Source: Oxalobacter paeniformigenes
GTDB lineage: Bacteria; Pseudomonadota; Gammaproteobacteria; Burkholderiales; Burkholderiaceae_D
Direction: 5' to 3'
Assembly: GCF_027158465.1 (NCBI RefSeq)
Contig: NZ_JAMKYL010000002.1
Span: 1-64,000 of the forward strand
Length of the DNA stretch: 64,000 bases
Under the pieces are notes generated by a model that had not been told where the DNA came from, made no database searches, and worked only from the letters and a program-made list of their open reading frames with translations. The position numbers and the translations under genes are program-made. How positions within the stretch are numbered: position 1 is the stretch's first letter; every line of letters begins with the position of its first letter. Of this stretch, positions 35,137 through 44,332 are shown in pieces.

Positions 35137-35919
35137 TCAGAGAAACAGTTCCGGTTCCTTGCGACGACTGAAACGTTCGATGAATTTGCTTTTGAATTTT
35201 TCGTAGTCAGCACCGCGGTATTGTCTGGATTCACTTGGACAGGCGTTGATACAGGCGCCGCATGACATGCACAGGTTTTCATCAGTCCGGGTTGCCGTTT
35301 CGGTGACGGTAATGGCGTTGACAGGGCAGATCTGGGCGCAGGTGCCGCACAGTGCGCAATCGTCTCCGGAAGACGGTTTCATCGGTACGGAACGCGCTTC
35401 CTTGTAAGGGAAATTGCCCTTGACCTGAAATGGGACGAACGCATCGGCTTTCGTAAGTGCCTGCAGTTTTTCCGCGCAACGCCGGGTGAACTCACGTATC
35501 AGTGCCAGATCGTGTTCGTCCGGTCTGTCGGTCGCGACTTGTGGAAAGATGGAATGGCGTGCGATGAAAGCCGCGGCGCCGATCACGAAGAAGCCGTTTT
35601 CTTCAAGCAGTGTTTTCAGCTCCAGCAAGGCGTCGTCATACTCGCGGTTGCCATATACGACTACCGCAATGGCCGGCGTTTTGTTTCCTTTCAGGTGTGC
35701 AAGGCTTTGGGTGCAGTATCCAGGCAAACGGCCATTGTAAACCGGCATGGCCACGACGGTCAGATGATCCTGTGCAATGGATAAATCCTCTTTGAGAGAA
35801 TGCAACAGCAAATTGTGATCGTTTGAACGGACCGACAGGTTTTTTCCGATGGTTTCGATGACTTTTCTGGTGGTTCCGGTAGCGCTGAAATAAACGAGCT
35901 CTGTTTCGCCAAATTGCAT
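35137..35919 (-). CDS. EFR1-type flavodoxin plus 2[4Fe-4S] ferredoxin protein
   Basis: A 260-residue two-module electron carrier. Residues 1-160 are flavodoxin-like, with an FMN phosphate loop FSATGTTRKVIE near residue 11. The C-terminal part is a bacterial ferredoxin with CALCGTCAQICPVN and CMSCGACINACPSE, eight cysteines for two [4Fe-4S] clusters. Such EFR1 proteins are frequent in anaerobes; the partner reaction is unknown. An excellent AAGGAG precedes the ATG. It diverges from a MarR regulator across a region with two palindromes, so redox or ligand control is likely. Confidence 0.9.
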   Translation of the reverse strand: MQFGETELVYFSATGTTRKVIETIGKNLSVRSNDHNLLLHSLKEDLSIAQDHLTVVAMPVYNGRLPGYCTQSLAHLKGNKTPAIAVVVYGNREYDDALLELKTLLEENGFFVIGAAAFIARHSIFPQVATDRPDEHDLALIREFTRRCAEKLQALTKADAFVPFQVKGNFPYKEARSVPMKPSSGDDCALCGTCAQICPVNAITVTETATRTDENLCMSCGACINACPSESRQYRGADYEKFKSKFIERFSRRKEPELFL

Positions 35920-35992
35920 CTTCGTCTCCTTTTCCTGATGGCTGCGATGATATGGAAAGTATATATGATCGTGACGGTCAATTCTGTTATTT

Positions 35993-36020
35993 CCTGTATT
36001 TCACCGAAAAGAAATACAGG
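35993..36020. promoter_or_regulatory. Perfect 10-bp palindrome between the EFR1 and MarR genes
   Basis: CCTGTATTTC (35993-36002) and GAAATACAGG (36011-36020) are exact inverse complements with an 8-base spacer. It is low in GC, without U-run, and lies between the two divergent genes. A second, imperfect palindrome (TGACGGTCA) lies about 20 bases further towards the EFR1 gene. Best read as a regulator-binding site. Confidence 0.6.
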
Positions 36021-36043
36021 CTTTCACCAGGTATGCCTGCTAC

Positions 36044-36072
36044 TTGAAATCGGTTTTTGTGCGCGATAATAT
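36044..36072 (+). promoter_or_regulatory. Sigma-70 promoter of the marR-type gene
   Basis: TTGAAA (36044-36049), a 17-base spacer and TAATAT (36067-36072) form a good promoter about 40 bases before the start codon at 36114. GATAAT at 36065-36070 is an alternative -10 with a short spacer. Confidence 0.6.
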
Positions 36073-36078
36073 TTTTTC

Positions 36079-36099
36079 TTGCAAATAATTTGAATGCAA
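36079..36099. promoter_or_regulatory. Inverted repeat at the MarR transcription start, candidate autorepressor site
   Basis: TTGCA (36079-36083) and TGCAA (36095-36099) frame an AT-rich core, a 21-base site like those MarR dimers recognise. It begins about seven bases after the predicted -10 box, where a bound repressor would block initiation. Confidence 0.45.
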
Positions 36100-36113
36100 A
36101 TTATATCCGTGCA

Positions 36114-36572
36114 ATGGATGAATACGATCGCAAGAGAATGAAACTGATGATGTCGCTGACGCAGACATCGAAAGCTTACAAAACGATCGCGGACAAGCGC
36201 GTATCGGGATTCGGCCTGTCGCAGGCGATGGCCCTGCCTGCCGTGATGATCAGCCGGATGGGCAATCATGTACGACTAAGCGATGTGGCTGAATGGCTCG
36301 ATCTGGCTCCGTCTTCGCTGGTCAGGGTAATGGATCAGTTAAGCGAGGCCGGTCTTTTGGTCAGAACCGAGGATGGCAACGACCGTCGCGTCAAGATTCT
36401 TGCGTTGACGGAGGCCGGCATGCAAAAAGTGGAGATGATCGAGCAGGCATTTGCGCCGTTTCGTCGCGAATTGCTCAAGGATGTGACGGAAGCCGATATC
36501 GAGGCTTGCCAGCGTGTTCTGGATGCACTTGGCAAGGCGGTCAAGTGCTATGACGGATCGCAAAAGCGGTAA
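36114..36572 (+). CDS. MarR-family transcriptional regulator
   Basis: A 152-residue winged-helix regulator. Helical dimerisation segments flank the DNA-binding core: VRLSDVAEWLDLAPSSLVRVMDQL is the recognition helix region near residue 60, and the wing is EDGNDRRVKILAL. MarR proteins usually repress themselves and a divergent gene until a phenolic or oxidant ligand binds. The divergent EFR1 gene is the obvious target. The ATG at 36114 places the protein just after the candidate operator; the frame extends to 36057 without support. Confidence 0.92.
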   Translation: MDEYDRKRMKLMMSLTQTSKAYKTIADKRVSGFGLSQAMALPAVMISRMGNHVRLSDVAEWLDLAPSSLVRVMDQLSEAGLLVRTEDGNDRRVKILALTEAGMQKVEMIEQAFAPFRRELLKDVTEADIEACQRVLDALGKAVKCYDGSQKR

Positions 36573-36584
36573 TTGCGTTTTTTC

Positions 36585-37466
36585 TCAGTCAGTTTTTTTG
36601 AGTTCCAGTGCCATATCGTACAGCCGGTTTTTGCGGATGCCGGTAATTTTCGCAGTCAGGCCGGCAGCGGTCCCCGCGGGAAGTTCGTCGAGCAAAACGG
36701 ACAGAATATGCCGCGCCTGGCTTTCGTCGTCTTCACGGGATGGCGCCCCTTGTACCAGCAATACGAACTCACCTTTTTGTCTGTTCCGGTTTTCTTCCAG
36801 CCATGGGATAGCTTCAGATAACGGACAACGGTGAATTTCTTCAAACAGTTTGGTCAGTTCCCTTGCGATCACGACGGTACGGGATGGTTCGAAAATATCG
36901 GCCAGTGTCCTGACGGTATCGCGAATACGGTGCGGTGCTTCGTAAATGACCAGCGTGGCGGGAGAATCTTTCAGCTTTCGCAAAACGGTCTGGCGCTGTG
37001 CGGTCTTTGCAGGCAAAAAACCGATGAACAGGAATGACTCGTCAATCAGACCACCGGCGGAAAGTGCTGTGATGGCGGCAGATGGACCGGGAACGGGAAT
37101 GACATTGAATCCTGCATTTCGGACGGAATCGACGATTTTCGCACCCGGATCGGATATGGCCGGGGTACCGGCATCAGAAACCAGCGCGATACGTTCGCCC
37201 CGTTGCAGACGGGCGATCAGTTTTTCTGCCGCTTCACGCTCGTTGTGCTGGTGTGCACTGATCAGTTCCTTGTCCAGTCCGTAAAGTCCCAGCAGGTTTT
37301 TCGTGACTCGTGTATCCTCACAGGCGACGGCATCCGTGATTTCCAGAATATGCAATGCCCGCAGGCTGATATCGCCGGCATTACCGATGGGGGTACCGAT
37401 CACATATAATGTGGCGTCAGGATAGTGCTGATGTGACAGCGATTCCATAAAGTGCGGTATCGACAC
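36585..37466 (-). CDS. rsmI: RsmI, 16S rRNA C1402 2'-O-methyltransferase
   Basis: A 293-residue SAM-dependent tetrapyrrole-methylase-fold enzyme modifying C1402 in the ribosomal P site. Blocks YVIGTPIGNAGDISLRAL, VACEDTRVT, LVSDAGTPAISDPG and VPGPSAAITALS are diagnostic. I chose GTG at 37466, with AAGGA eight bases upstream; ATG at 37448 is weaker and an ATG at 37511 overlong. It diverges from yraN, the same neighbourhood as E. coli yraL-yraN-diaA-dolP, but lpoA is missing between. Confidence 0.94.
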   Translation of the reverse strand: MSIPHFMESLSHQHYPDATLYVIGTPIGNAGDISLRALHILEITDAVACEDTRVTKNLLGLYGLDKELISAHQHNEREAAEKLIARLQRGERIALVSDAGTPAISDPGAKIVDSVRNAGFNVIPVPGPSAAITALSAGGLIDESFLFIGFLPAKTAQRQTVLRKLKDSPATLVIYEAPHRIRDTVRTLADIFEPSRTVVIARELTKLFEEIHRCPLSEAIPWLEENRNRQKGEFVLLVQGAPSREDDESQARHILSVLLDELPAGTAAGLTAKITGIRKNRLYDMALELKKTD

Positions 37467-37605
37467 GGCTGATTCCTTCCATGAATATCGGGCGGCATGA
37501 TACATGCCCATGCCGGAATTTTGCTGGAGCGTGCAGCCGAATACAAGAGACCGATTTTGTATGGAATTGTTTCGTCATGCAGCTCTTGTGATATTGTCCT
37601 CTAAA

Positions 37606-37956
37606 ATGCTTAGCGAATCGCAGAATATCGGTTATAAAGCGGAAGAAAACGCGTTATCCTTCCTGGTCCGGCAGGGACTGGATGTGGTCGAACGGAACTT
37701 CCGTTGCCGTTTCGGAGAAATCGATCTGATTATGCGGGATGGCGATGTGCTGGTTTTTGTGGAAGTGCGAAAAAGGAAAAACAGTTTTTTCGGTGGTGCG
37801 CTTGCCAGCATTTCCACGGCGAAACAGCGCAGGCTGGTCAGCACGGCCCGTTTTTACCTGAGTCGCACATCTTTTCTTCCTTTGTGCCGTTTCGATGTCG
37901 TCGCTTTCGATGGCAACGAATGCCAGTGGTTGAAGAATGTAATCGAGGTGGAATGA
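37606..37956 (+). CDS. yraN: YraN/UPF0102 family nuclease-like protein
   Basis: A 116-residue protein with the PD-(D/E)XK-like fold of the UPF0102 family: GYKAEENALSFL, then NFRCRFGEIDLIMRDGDVLVFVEVR with the catalytic-type D and E-V-R residues, and KQRRL near residue 73. The role is unproved; a Holliday-junction resolvase-like activity has been suggested from fold. The start is uncertain: ATG at 37606 fits family size but lacks a ribosome site, and ATG at 37561 would add 15 residues. Confidence 0.88.
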   Translation: MLSESQNIGYKAEENALSFLVRQGLDVVERNFRCRFGEIDLIMRDGDVLVFVEVRKRKNSFFGGALASISTAKQRRLVSTARFYLSRTSFLPLCRFDVVAFDGNECQWLKNVIEVE

Positions 37957-37981
37957 ATTAATCGTTTGGAAAAGACGACAG

Positions 37982-38578
37982 ATGAGAAATCAGAGAATAC
38001 TGGGGCATTTCAACGAAAGTGCCGAATTGAAAAAACAGGCGGCTGAAGTGTTGGCCGGTCCGATCGCGAGTGCGGCCGAACTGATGTTTTCGGTTCTCTC
38101 GCAAGGCAACAAGATTCTGGCATGCGGTAATGGCGGATCGGCCGCCGATTGCCAGCATTTCGCGGCCGAACTGGTCGGGAGGTTCGAGCGGGAAAGACTG
38201 TCTTTGCCGGCGATTGCGCTGACGACGGATACTTCCATACTGACGGCGGTAGGAAACGATTACAGTTTCGGGGATATTTTCGCCAAGCAGGTACAGGCGT
38301 TGGGACAGCCCGGCGACTTGTTGCTGGCGATTTCGACTTCCGGCAATTCAGGCAATGTCATCTCGGCGATCAAGGCGGCACACGACAGGGAAATGCATGT
38401 CGTCGCGCTGACCGGCAAGGGAGGCGGAGCAATCGGAACCGTGCTGAATGATGCCGATGTGCATATTTGTGTGCCGCATGACAGGACGGCACGGATTCAG
38501 GAAGTGCATTTGCTCGTTATTCACTGTTTGTGTGACGGTATTGATGCAGCGTTGTTTGGGGAGGATGTGGATGAATAA
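37982..38578 (+). CDS. diaA: DiaA/GmhA-type SIS-domain phosphosugar isomerase family
   Basis: A 198-residue SIS-domain protein. GNGGSAADCQHFAAELVGRF and the STSGNSGNVISAI phosphate loop match both GmhA (sedoheptulose-7-phosphate isomerase for LPS heptose) and DiaA (DnaA-binding initiator factor). Position between yraN and the BON lipoprotein, as in E. coli, favours DiaA. The nearby heptosyltransferase gene keeps GmhA possible. It overlaps the next gene by eight bases. Confidence 0.85.
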   Translation: MRNQRILGHFNESAELKKQAAEVLAGPIASAAELMFSVLSQGNKILACGNGGSAADCQHFAAELVGRFERERLSLPAIALTTDTSILTAVGNDYSFGDIFAKQVQALGQPGDLLLAISTSGNSGNVISAIKAAHDREMHVVALTGKGGGAIGTVLNDADVHICVPHDRTARIQEVHLLVIHCLCDGIDAALFGEDVDE

Positions 38579-39251
38579 GCAAGGTGCAGGGGCCGTCTGG
38601 AAACGCAGGCTGGTTACCCTGATCGCGGGAGGCGTGATGGTTTGTTCGCTGTCGGCCTGTGTGCCGGTCATGATGGCAGGAGGGGCCGTCAGCGGTTCCA
38701 TGGCGGCGACCGATCGAAGAACACTGGGGGCACAGACGGAGGACAAGGTGATTTTGCTCAAGGGCGAAAATACAGCCTCTAACCTTGTCGGTGACAAGGG
38801 ACATGTCAACGTGACCAGTTTCAATCGCAAGGTATTATTGACGGGAGAAGTCCAGAGTGAAGCGATGAAACAGGCCGTCGGCAATGCGATCGCACAGATT
38901 GAAAATGTCGAATCGGTCGTCAATGAACTGGTGATCGCGGCACCGTCCAGTTATACATCGCGTTCCAATGATGCCATGATTACCGGCAAGGTCGCGGCAA
39001 GTTTCGTCGATGACAAGCAGTTGTTCTCACAATCGCTGAAAACGGTTACGGAACGGGGGACGGTGTATCTGATGGGGTGTGTGACGGAAGCGGAAGGTAA
39101 CCGTGCCGCGCGTGTGGCCAGCGGTGTCAGCGGCGTGCAACGTGTCGTCAAGGTGTTTGAATACATTTCCGAACAGGAACTGCAACGGCTCTCGACCTTG
39201 TCGGCACCGAAAAATACTGAGGAAAACGCTCCCGATACGGTCGCGAAGTGA
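38571..39251 (+). CDS. dolP: DolP-like BON-domain outer-membrane lipoprotein
   Basis: A 226-residue lipoprotein with lipobox LSAC, lipidation at C30, and two BON domains at about residues 75-140 and 150-215 (VNELVIAAPSSY, then GTVYLMGCVTEAEGNRA). E. coli DolP binds anionic phospholipid at division sites and supports BAM and envelope integrity. The ATG at 38571 has GGGGAGG upstream and lies within the end of diaA, so translation is probably coupled. Confidence 0.92.
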   Translation: MNKQGAGAVWKRRLVTLIAGGVMVCSLSACVPVMMAGGAVSGSMAATDRRTLGAQTEDKVILLKGENTASNLVGDKGHVNVTSFNRKVLLTGEVQSEAMKQAVGNAIAQIENVESVVNELVIAAPSSYTSRSNDAMITGKVAASFVDDKQLFSQSLKTVTERGTVYLMGCVTEAEGNRAARVASGVSGVQRVVKVFEYISEQELQRLSTLSAPKNTEENAPDTVAK

Positions 39252-39310
39252 CATGTGGTATCCGGATCTGCCGTGCAAGGCGGCATGATCGGGTACCGGG
39301 AGCGACGGAA

Positions 39311-40297
39311 TCATGTGCCGACTTTGGGGAGCAGGGTCAGGACGGCGTTTCTGACGTCGTCCAGTGTCGGCACCTCGTTTTCGCCTCCCAGACTGATGAC
39401 ATTGGGTGACCAGTCGCAGCAGGTGCGCCAGCGTGGAATATTGCAATAAATCTGGACAGTCGGCTTGTCGAAAGCTGCAGCAAGATGTGACAGTCCGGTA
39501 TCGACACCCACAATAAAGGCAGCCTTGCCGGTGAGTGTCACCATATCGGTGATGGTCAGGCGTGGCAATACGGACGCACCCGGAATCGATTGCGCCAGTA
39601 CCTCCGCGTCTTTCTTTTCATCTGGCGATCCCCATGGCAGCAAAATACGCAGCCCGCTTCTGGCAAGCAAATGTCCGACTTCCGTCCAGCAGGCATGTGG
39701 CCATTTCTTGGAAGCGCGGGATGTGCCGTGGAAAAAAACCGCATACGGGTGTTCAGGCAACCATTCTGGCGTGACATCAGGTGTAACGAGACCGAAATCA
39801 GGTGGCGTGTCCAGTGTATAGCCCAGTGCTTTGGCGATGACCTCCCGGCTTCTGGTCACGACGTGGATATGCTTTTCGACAGAAATGCTTTGGTCATGAA
39901 AAATGCGGGATAACGGTTCATAACCGGATCCGTCAGTCTTGTGTGCCAGACCGATCTTTTTGCCACCTGGGACGGTCCGGGAAAAGCCCAGGACAATGCC
40001 GGTTTTGATCAGCCCCTGGGTGTCGAAAACGTAGTCGTATGACTGTTTTTTCAAATGGTTCAGAAAACGTCTGAATTCCTGCCGTGTTTCGGATGAGAAT
40101 ACATGCTTGCGCCACCGTCGCAGTGCGAACGGGATGACATCGTTGACATGCCTGTTTTGCCGGACGAGACCGACATAGGGTTCCTCGACGACCCAGTCGA
40201 TGACGGCATCGGGATAATGGCGGTGTATGTCTGCCAGAACCGGCAGATTGTGAACTACGTCGCCAAGAGAAGATACCCGAACAATCAGAATACGCAT
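39311..40297 (-). CDS. waaC: LPS heptosyltransferase I
   Basis: A 328-residue GT9 glycosyltransferase that adds the first L,D-heptose to Kdo in the LPS inner core. The start RILIVRVSSLGDVVHNLP is classic, as are FHGTSRASKKWP near residue 190 and GVDTGLSHLAAAF near 260. WaaC rather than WaaF is suggested by the RVSSLGD start and length. It converges on dolP and follows ygfA. Confidence 0.93.
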   Translation of the reverse strand: MRILIVRVSSLGDVVHNLPVLADIHRHYPDAVIDWVVEEPYVGLVRQNRHVNDVIPFALRRWRKHVFSSETRQEFRRFLNHLKKQSYDYVFDTQGLIKTGIVLGFSRTVPGGKKIGLAHKTDGSGYEPLSRIFHDQSISVEKHIHVVTRSREVIAKALGYTLDTPPDFGLVTPDVTPEWLPEHPYAVFFHGTSRASKKWPHACWTEVGHLLARSGLRILLPWGSPDEKKDAEVLAQSIPGASVLPRLTITDMVTLTGKAAFIVGVDTGLSHLAAAFDKPTVQIYCNIPRWRTCCDWSPNVISLGGENEVPTLDDVRNAVLTLLPKVGT

Positions 40298-40327
40298 AAA
40301 TCGGTCCAGCCAGATTGAAAAACAGCA

Positions 40328-40924
40328 TTAAAGCATAATTCCCGTTTCGGTAATAATGCAATGTAGAGGAATATCGTTTTCTTCCGTTTCGAATTCGGTT
40401 TTCAGGCAGGAATAGGCGACGCCGATGGTATGCGTACCCGGATGGGCGGCCAGCGTCCTGTCGAAAAAGCCGCCGCCGTATCCAAGACGGAAACGGCCGG
40501 AAGTATAACCGACACAGGGAATCAACAAGGCTTCTGGCATGGCGACCGGTTCCTGTTTTTCCGGAATCAGTACGTTATATGCTCCTTTGACGAGTGCGTC
40601 ACCCGGTTGCCAGCGCACGAATTGCAATGGCTGGTCGCGTGCAGGCGTGATGGGGAGCGACAGGGAGACTTTCCGTGACAGTTCGGTGTACAGTCCGGAC
40701 AGATCCGGTTCGTTGCGGATGGGCAGATAGACGCCTACCGTTTTGAACGGGTGGTTTTCCAGATAGCGCAGAATATGCCTGCTGATGGCGCGGTCGAAGT
40801 CGAGGTGCAGGGAGGCAGCCAGTGATTTCCTGATTTCGAGCAGTGACTTGCGCAATGATTTTTTGGATACGTCCGGTGTCTGCCGGTCATCACGCAAGGT
40901 ATTTGGGTCTGGTGGTAAACTCAT
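40328..40924 (-). CDS. ygfA: 5-Formyltetrahydrofolate cyclo-ligase
   Basis: A 198-residue enzyme recycling 5-formyl-THF to methenyl-THF with ATP. The diagnostic C-terminal block reads GRFRLGYGGGFFDRTLA, with VGVYLPIRNEPD earlier and KKSLRKSLLEIRKSL near the start. The ATG at 40924 lies 40 bases from the divergent slt start, so both promoters are crowded. In many proteobacteria the 6S RNA gene neighbours ygfA, but there is no room for it here. Confidence 0.92.
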   Translation of the reverse strand: MSLPPDPNTLRDDRQTPDVSKKSLRKSLLEIRKSLAASLHLDFDRAISRHILRYLENHPFKTVGVYLPIRNEPDLSGLYTELSRKVSLSLPITPARDQPLQFVRWQPGDALVKGAYNVLIPEKQEPVAMPEALLIPCVGYTSGRFRLGYGGGFFDRTLAAHPGTHTIGVAYSCLKTEFETEENDIPLHCIITETGIML

Positions 40925-40964
40925 AAGATAAAGAATAATCGATATGCAATAAAAAGAGGTGCCT

Positions 40965-42878
40965 ATGGTTGCGAAATTCAGGAATATCGTATGGCTGGTT
41001 TTAGCATTCGCCGTGTTTCCGTGCGCCGGTGCATCTTTGGATACATCTTCAGCACAGGATGAGGCGTTCAGACAGTTGAGAGATGCCGCGCGCAAGGGTG
41101 ATGCCGTACGTGCGACAGAACTGGCCGCCAGTCTGCGCGATTATCCCGTTCCTTCTTATGTCGATTATTATCTGCTCAAATCGGATTTGCGCAATGCCGA
41201 TGAAACGCAGGTCGATGCCTATTTGTCGCGATACAGGGATACAGCCATTGCAGACCGCTTGAGAAACGACTGGTTGCTGATACAGGGACGTCAGCAGAAC
41301 TGGGCGAGTTTCGACCGGCATTATCCGCAATTTGTGCTCGACGACGACATGCAGGTCAAATGCTATGCCTTGATGTCCAGAGCGGACAAGGGAGAAAATG
41401 TCGCCGGTGATGCACGTATCCTGCTGACGCTACCGAAAAAATATGGAGAAGCCTGCTATGCACTCGTTTCCGATCTGGCGGAAAAAAGGCAGTTCGGTGA
41501 CGATGACATCTGGTACCAGAGTCGTTTGGCATCCGAAAACAATCTGACGACACTGGCGACGCGTATCGCCACATTGTCAGGTGCCGGGAGCGCCGAAGTA
41601 TCCAAAGCCATGGAATTGCCGGCAACCATTCTGGAACAGGGTCCAGGCAACGACAGGATGTCGCATGAAGTGTATTTGCTGGCACTGGGACGGATGGCCA
41701 AAAAAAATCGGGAACAGGCGGCGAGGTATCTCGAGGAGGCATTGCCGAACCTGAGCGAAAAGGAGCAGGCCATCGGCTGGTCGCTGATCGCTCTGCCGGC
41801 CTCGATTGCCTTGTCGCCCGATGCACTGGAATACTGGCAGAAAGCGTCCCGTGCGGATATCGTGATGTCCCCGTTCGCTCATGAATGGAAAGTCAGGACG
41901 GCATTGCGTCGGCAAAACTGGCCGCTCGTTCAGGAATGGATCGCCCGGATGCCGGCTTCGCTGCAAAAAGAACCGTCATGGGTTTACTGGAAAGGGCGTG
42001 CGTTGCAGGCACAGGGACAGCGTGACAAGGCGAACAAACTGTTTGCGACGATTGCGGGACAGCACCATTTCTACGGACAACTGGCGCAGGAAGAACTGGG
42101 ACATAAAATACAGGTTCCGGCTCATCGTGTGACGTTTAAGGATTCCGAGATGAAAGCCATGTCCGGAAACCAGGGATTTTTGCTGGCACAAAAGTTTTTC
42201 GGAATGAACTGGCGTTTTGAAGGGATTCGTGAATGGAACTGGCAGCTACGCAAAATGGATGAGCACCAGTTGCTCGTGGCGGCCGAATATGCCAGAAAAG
42301 TGAATTTGCTCGACAGAATGGTCAATACGTCGGACCGGACGAAAAACGAAACCGATTTCACGCAACGCTTCCCAGCGCCTTATCAGGAAATCGTCGAACA
42401 GGCGACAGGCGAACTGGGGCTGGATATGGCATGGACATATGGTCTGGTCCGCCAGGAATCCCGTTTCGTGATGAATGCCCAATCGTCGGTCGGTGCGTCG
42501 GGTCTGATGCAGGTCATGCCCGCGACGGCGCGGTATGTCGCCAAAAAAATCGGACTGACGGATTACCGCTATGGCAAGATCAACAGCCTTGAAACCAATA
42601 TTTTGCTGGGAACCAATTATCTGAACATGGTTCTGAACGATCTGGACGGTTCGCAGGTATTGGCGACAGCGGCTTACAATGCCGGTCCGCGCCGCCCAAA
42701 AAACTGGCGTTCGACGCTCGTCAGAACAGTGGATGGGGCAGTGTTCGCGGAAACCATACCATTTACGGAAACGCGGGATTATGTCAAAAACGTCATGTCC
42801 AATGCGACTTATTATGCAGCACTGTTCGAAAAGCGCCCACAATCCCTGAAAGCACGGTTGGGATATGTCTCACCATGA
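40965..42878 (+). CDS. slt: Soluble lytic murein transglycosylase (Slt70 type)
   Basis: A 637-residue periplasmic lytic transglycosylase that cleaves peptidoglycan to anhydromuropeptides. A signal peptide ends around AGAS (residues 18-24). A long helical superhelix with TPR-like repeats follows. The catalytic SLT domain starts near residue 480, with the active glutamate in VRQESRF near 497, then SSVGASGLMQVMPATA and TAAYNAGP. The ATG at 40965 is preceded by AGAGG; a GTG six bases earlier is an alternative. cca follows after 115 bases. Confidence 0.94.
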   Translation: MVAKFRNIVWLVLAFAVFPCAGASLDTSSAQDEAFRQLRDAARKGDAVRATELAASLRDYPVPSYVDYYLLKSDLRNADETQVDAYLSRYRDTAIADRLRNDWLLIQGRQQNWASFDRHYPQFVLDDDMQVKCYALMSRADKGENVAGDARILLTLPKKYGEACYALVSDLAEKRQFGDDDIWYQSRLASENNLTTLATRIATLSGAGSAEVSKAMELPATILEQGPGNDRMSHEVYLLALGRMAKKNREQAARYLEEALPNLSEKEQAIGWSLIALPASIALSPDALEYWQKASRADIVMSPFAHEWKVRTALRRQNWPLVQEWIARMPASLQKEPSWVYWKGRALQAQGQRDKANKLFATIAGQHHFYGQLAQEELGHKIQVPAHRVTFKDSEMKAMSGNQGFLLAQKFFGMNWRFEGIREWNWQLRKMDEHQLLVAAEYARKVNLLDRMVNTSDRTKNETDFTQRFPAPYQEIVEQATGELGLDMAWTYGLVRQESRFVMNAQSSVGASGLMQVMPATARYVAKKIGLTDYRYGKINSLETNILLGTNYLNMVLNDLDGSQVLATAAYNAGPRRPKNWRSTLVRTVDGAVFAETIPFTETRDYVKNVMSNATYYAALFEKRPQSLKARLGYVSP

Positions 42879-42993
42879 GATATTTCAAAACCATTTATAA
42901 TTCAGAAATAGAGACACGCAGCAAAACAGAAATGGGTAAATGGTTTTTCCGGCCGCAAAACGGCTGGATACTTGATGTGAGTGAAAAAGACTT

Positions 42994-44274
42994 ATGAAAA
43001 TATATACCGTTGGCGGAGCTGTGCGTGATGTCATTATGGGGCGTCCTATACATGACAGCGATTTCGTGGTCGTCGGTTCTACGGTCGAGGAAATGCTGTC
43101 TTTGGGATTCAAGCCGATCGGCAAGGACTTCCCTGTTTTTCTGCATCCCGAAACACGTCAGGAATATGCGTTGGCCAGAACAGAGCGGAAAGTGGCGCCG
43201 GGATACAAGGGATTCATTTTCCATGCGTCACCGGATGTGACGCTGGAAGAAGACCTGTTGCGTCGTGATCTGACCATCAATGCCATGGCCATGTCCGAAG
43301 ACGGGGAATTGATCGATCCGTTCGGCGGACGGAAAGATATCGAGGCGAAAGTCTTTCGCCATGTATCGGACGCCTTCAGTGAAGACCCTGTCCGGATTTT
43401 GCGTCTGGCGCGTTTCGCCGCCAGATTCACCGATTTCACGGTCGCGCCGGAAACCATGGATTTGATGAAAAAAATGGTTGCATCCGGCGAAGTGGATGCG
43501 CTTGTTCCGGAACGTGTCTGGAAAGAGTTGTCGCAGGGGCTGATGGAGGAACAGCCATCACGCATGATCATGATTCTTCACGAATGCGGCGCGCTGGCAC
43601 GGCTTTTCCCGGAAATCGAAGCGTTATGGAACGTTCCGCAGCCTGAACAGTATCATCCGGAAATTTATGCCGGAAAACATACCATGCTGGCGCTGGATTA
43701 TGCGGCCCGGCAGAATTATCCGCTGACAGTCCGTTTTGCGGTACTGTTGCACGATGTCGGCAAGGGAACGACACCCGAAAACCAGTGGCCGCATCATCGT
43801 GCACACGAAGAACGCGGTGCGCCGCTGGTCGATAATATCTGTCGTCGGTTGCATGTTTCGAACATGTATCGTGACATCGCCGTCATGACCGCAAGGGAAC
43901 ACGGCAATATCCGGCGCAGTTCGGAATTGCGTTCCAAGACGGCTGTCATGGTGCTGGAACGTTGCGATGCATTCCGGCGTCCTGACCGGTTCGTTGACGT
44001 CATCAATGCGACGGAATGCGATTTGAGGGGCCGCAAGTCGGATACGGTCAGCTTCGAGAATATTCCGTTCCCGCAGCGTGAATACTGGATGATGGTGTTG
44101 AATGCAGCCCGCAGTATCGACGCATCGGCGATCATCCAGTCGATGGATGATGCATCCGAGGAAATTCCGCGCGTATTGCACAATGCACGTGTCGATGCGG
44201 CTGCCGATGCAGTCAATGCCATGCGCTTCGGAACGATCAAGAAAGTCGGCGTCGGCAAGACGCCCGCATCCTGA
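42994..44274 (+). CDS. cca: Multifunctional CCA tRNA nucleotidyltransferase
   Basis: A 426-residue class II CCA-adding enzyme with a C-terminal HD domain. The nucleotidyltransferase motif is VGGAVRD followed by HDSDFVVVG, giving the D-x-D metal pair. DLTINAMAM and EDPVRILRLARFAARF are further class II blocks. The HD phosphohydrolase motif LLHDVGKG lies near residue 250, as in the E. coli enzyme with phosphatase and phosphodiesterase activity. All three tRNA 3'-end functions are therefore expected. Confidence 0.95.
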   Translation: MKIYTVGGAVRDVIMGRPIHDSDFVVVGSTVEEMLSLGFKPIGKDFPVFLHPETRQEYALARTERKVAPGYKGFIFHASPDVTLEEDLLRRDLTINAMAMSEDGELIDPFGGRKDIEAKVFRHVSDAFSEDPVRILRLARFAARFTDFTVAPETMDLMKKMVASGEVDALVPERVWKELSQGLMEEQPSRMIMILHECGALARLFPEIEALWNVPQPEQYHPEIYAGKHTMLALDYAARQNYPLTVRFAVLLHDVGKGTTPENQWPHHRAHEERGAPLVDNICRRLHVSNMYRDIAVMTAREHGNIRRSSELRSKTAVMVLERCDAFRRPDRFVDVINATECDLRGRKSDTVSFENIPFPQREYWMMVLNAARSIDASAIIQSMDDASEEIPRVLHNARVDAAADAVNAMRFGTIKKVGVGKTPAS

Positions 44275-44332
44275 CCGTTCAGGAACGGGATTTCCCGTGC
44301 ACCGGGGGACATTTCAGCCGAAAAAGGAGAGC

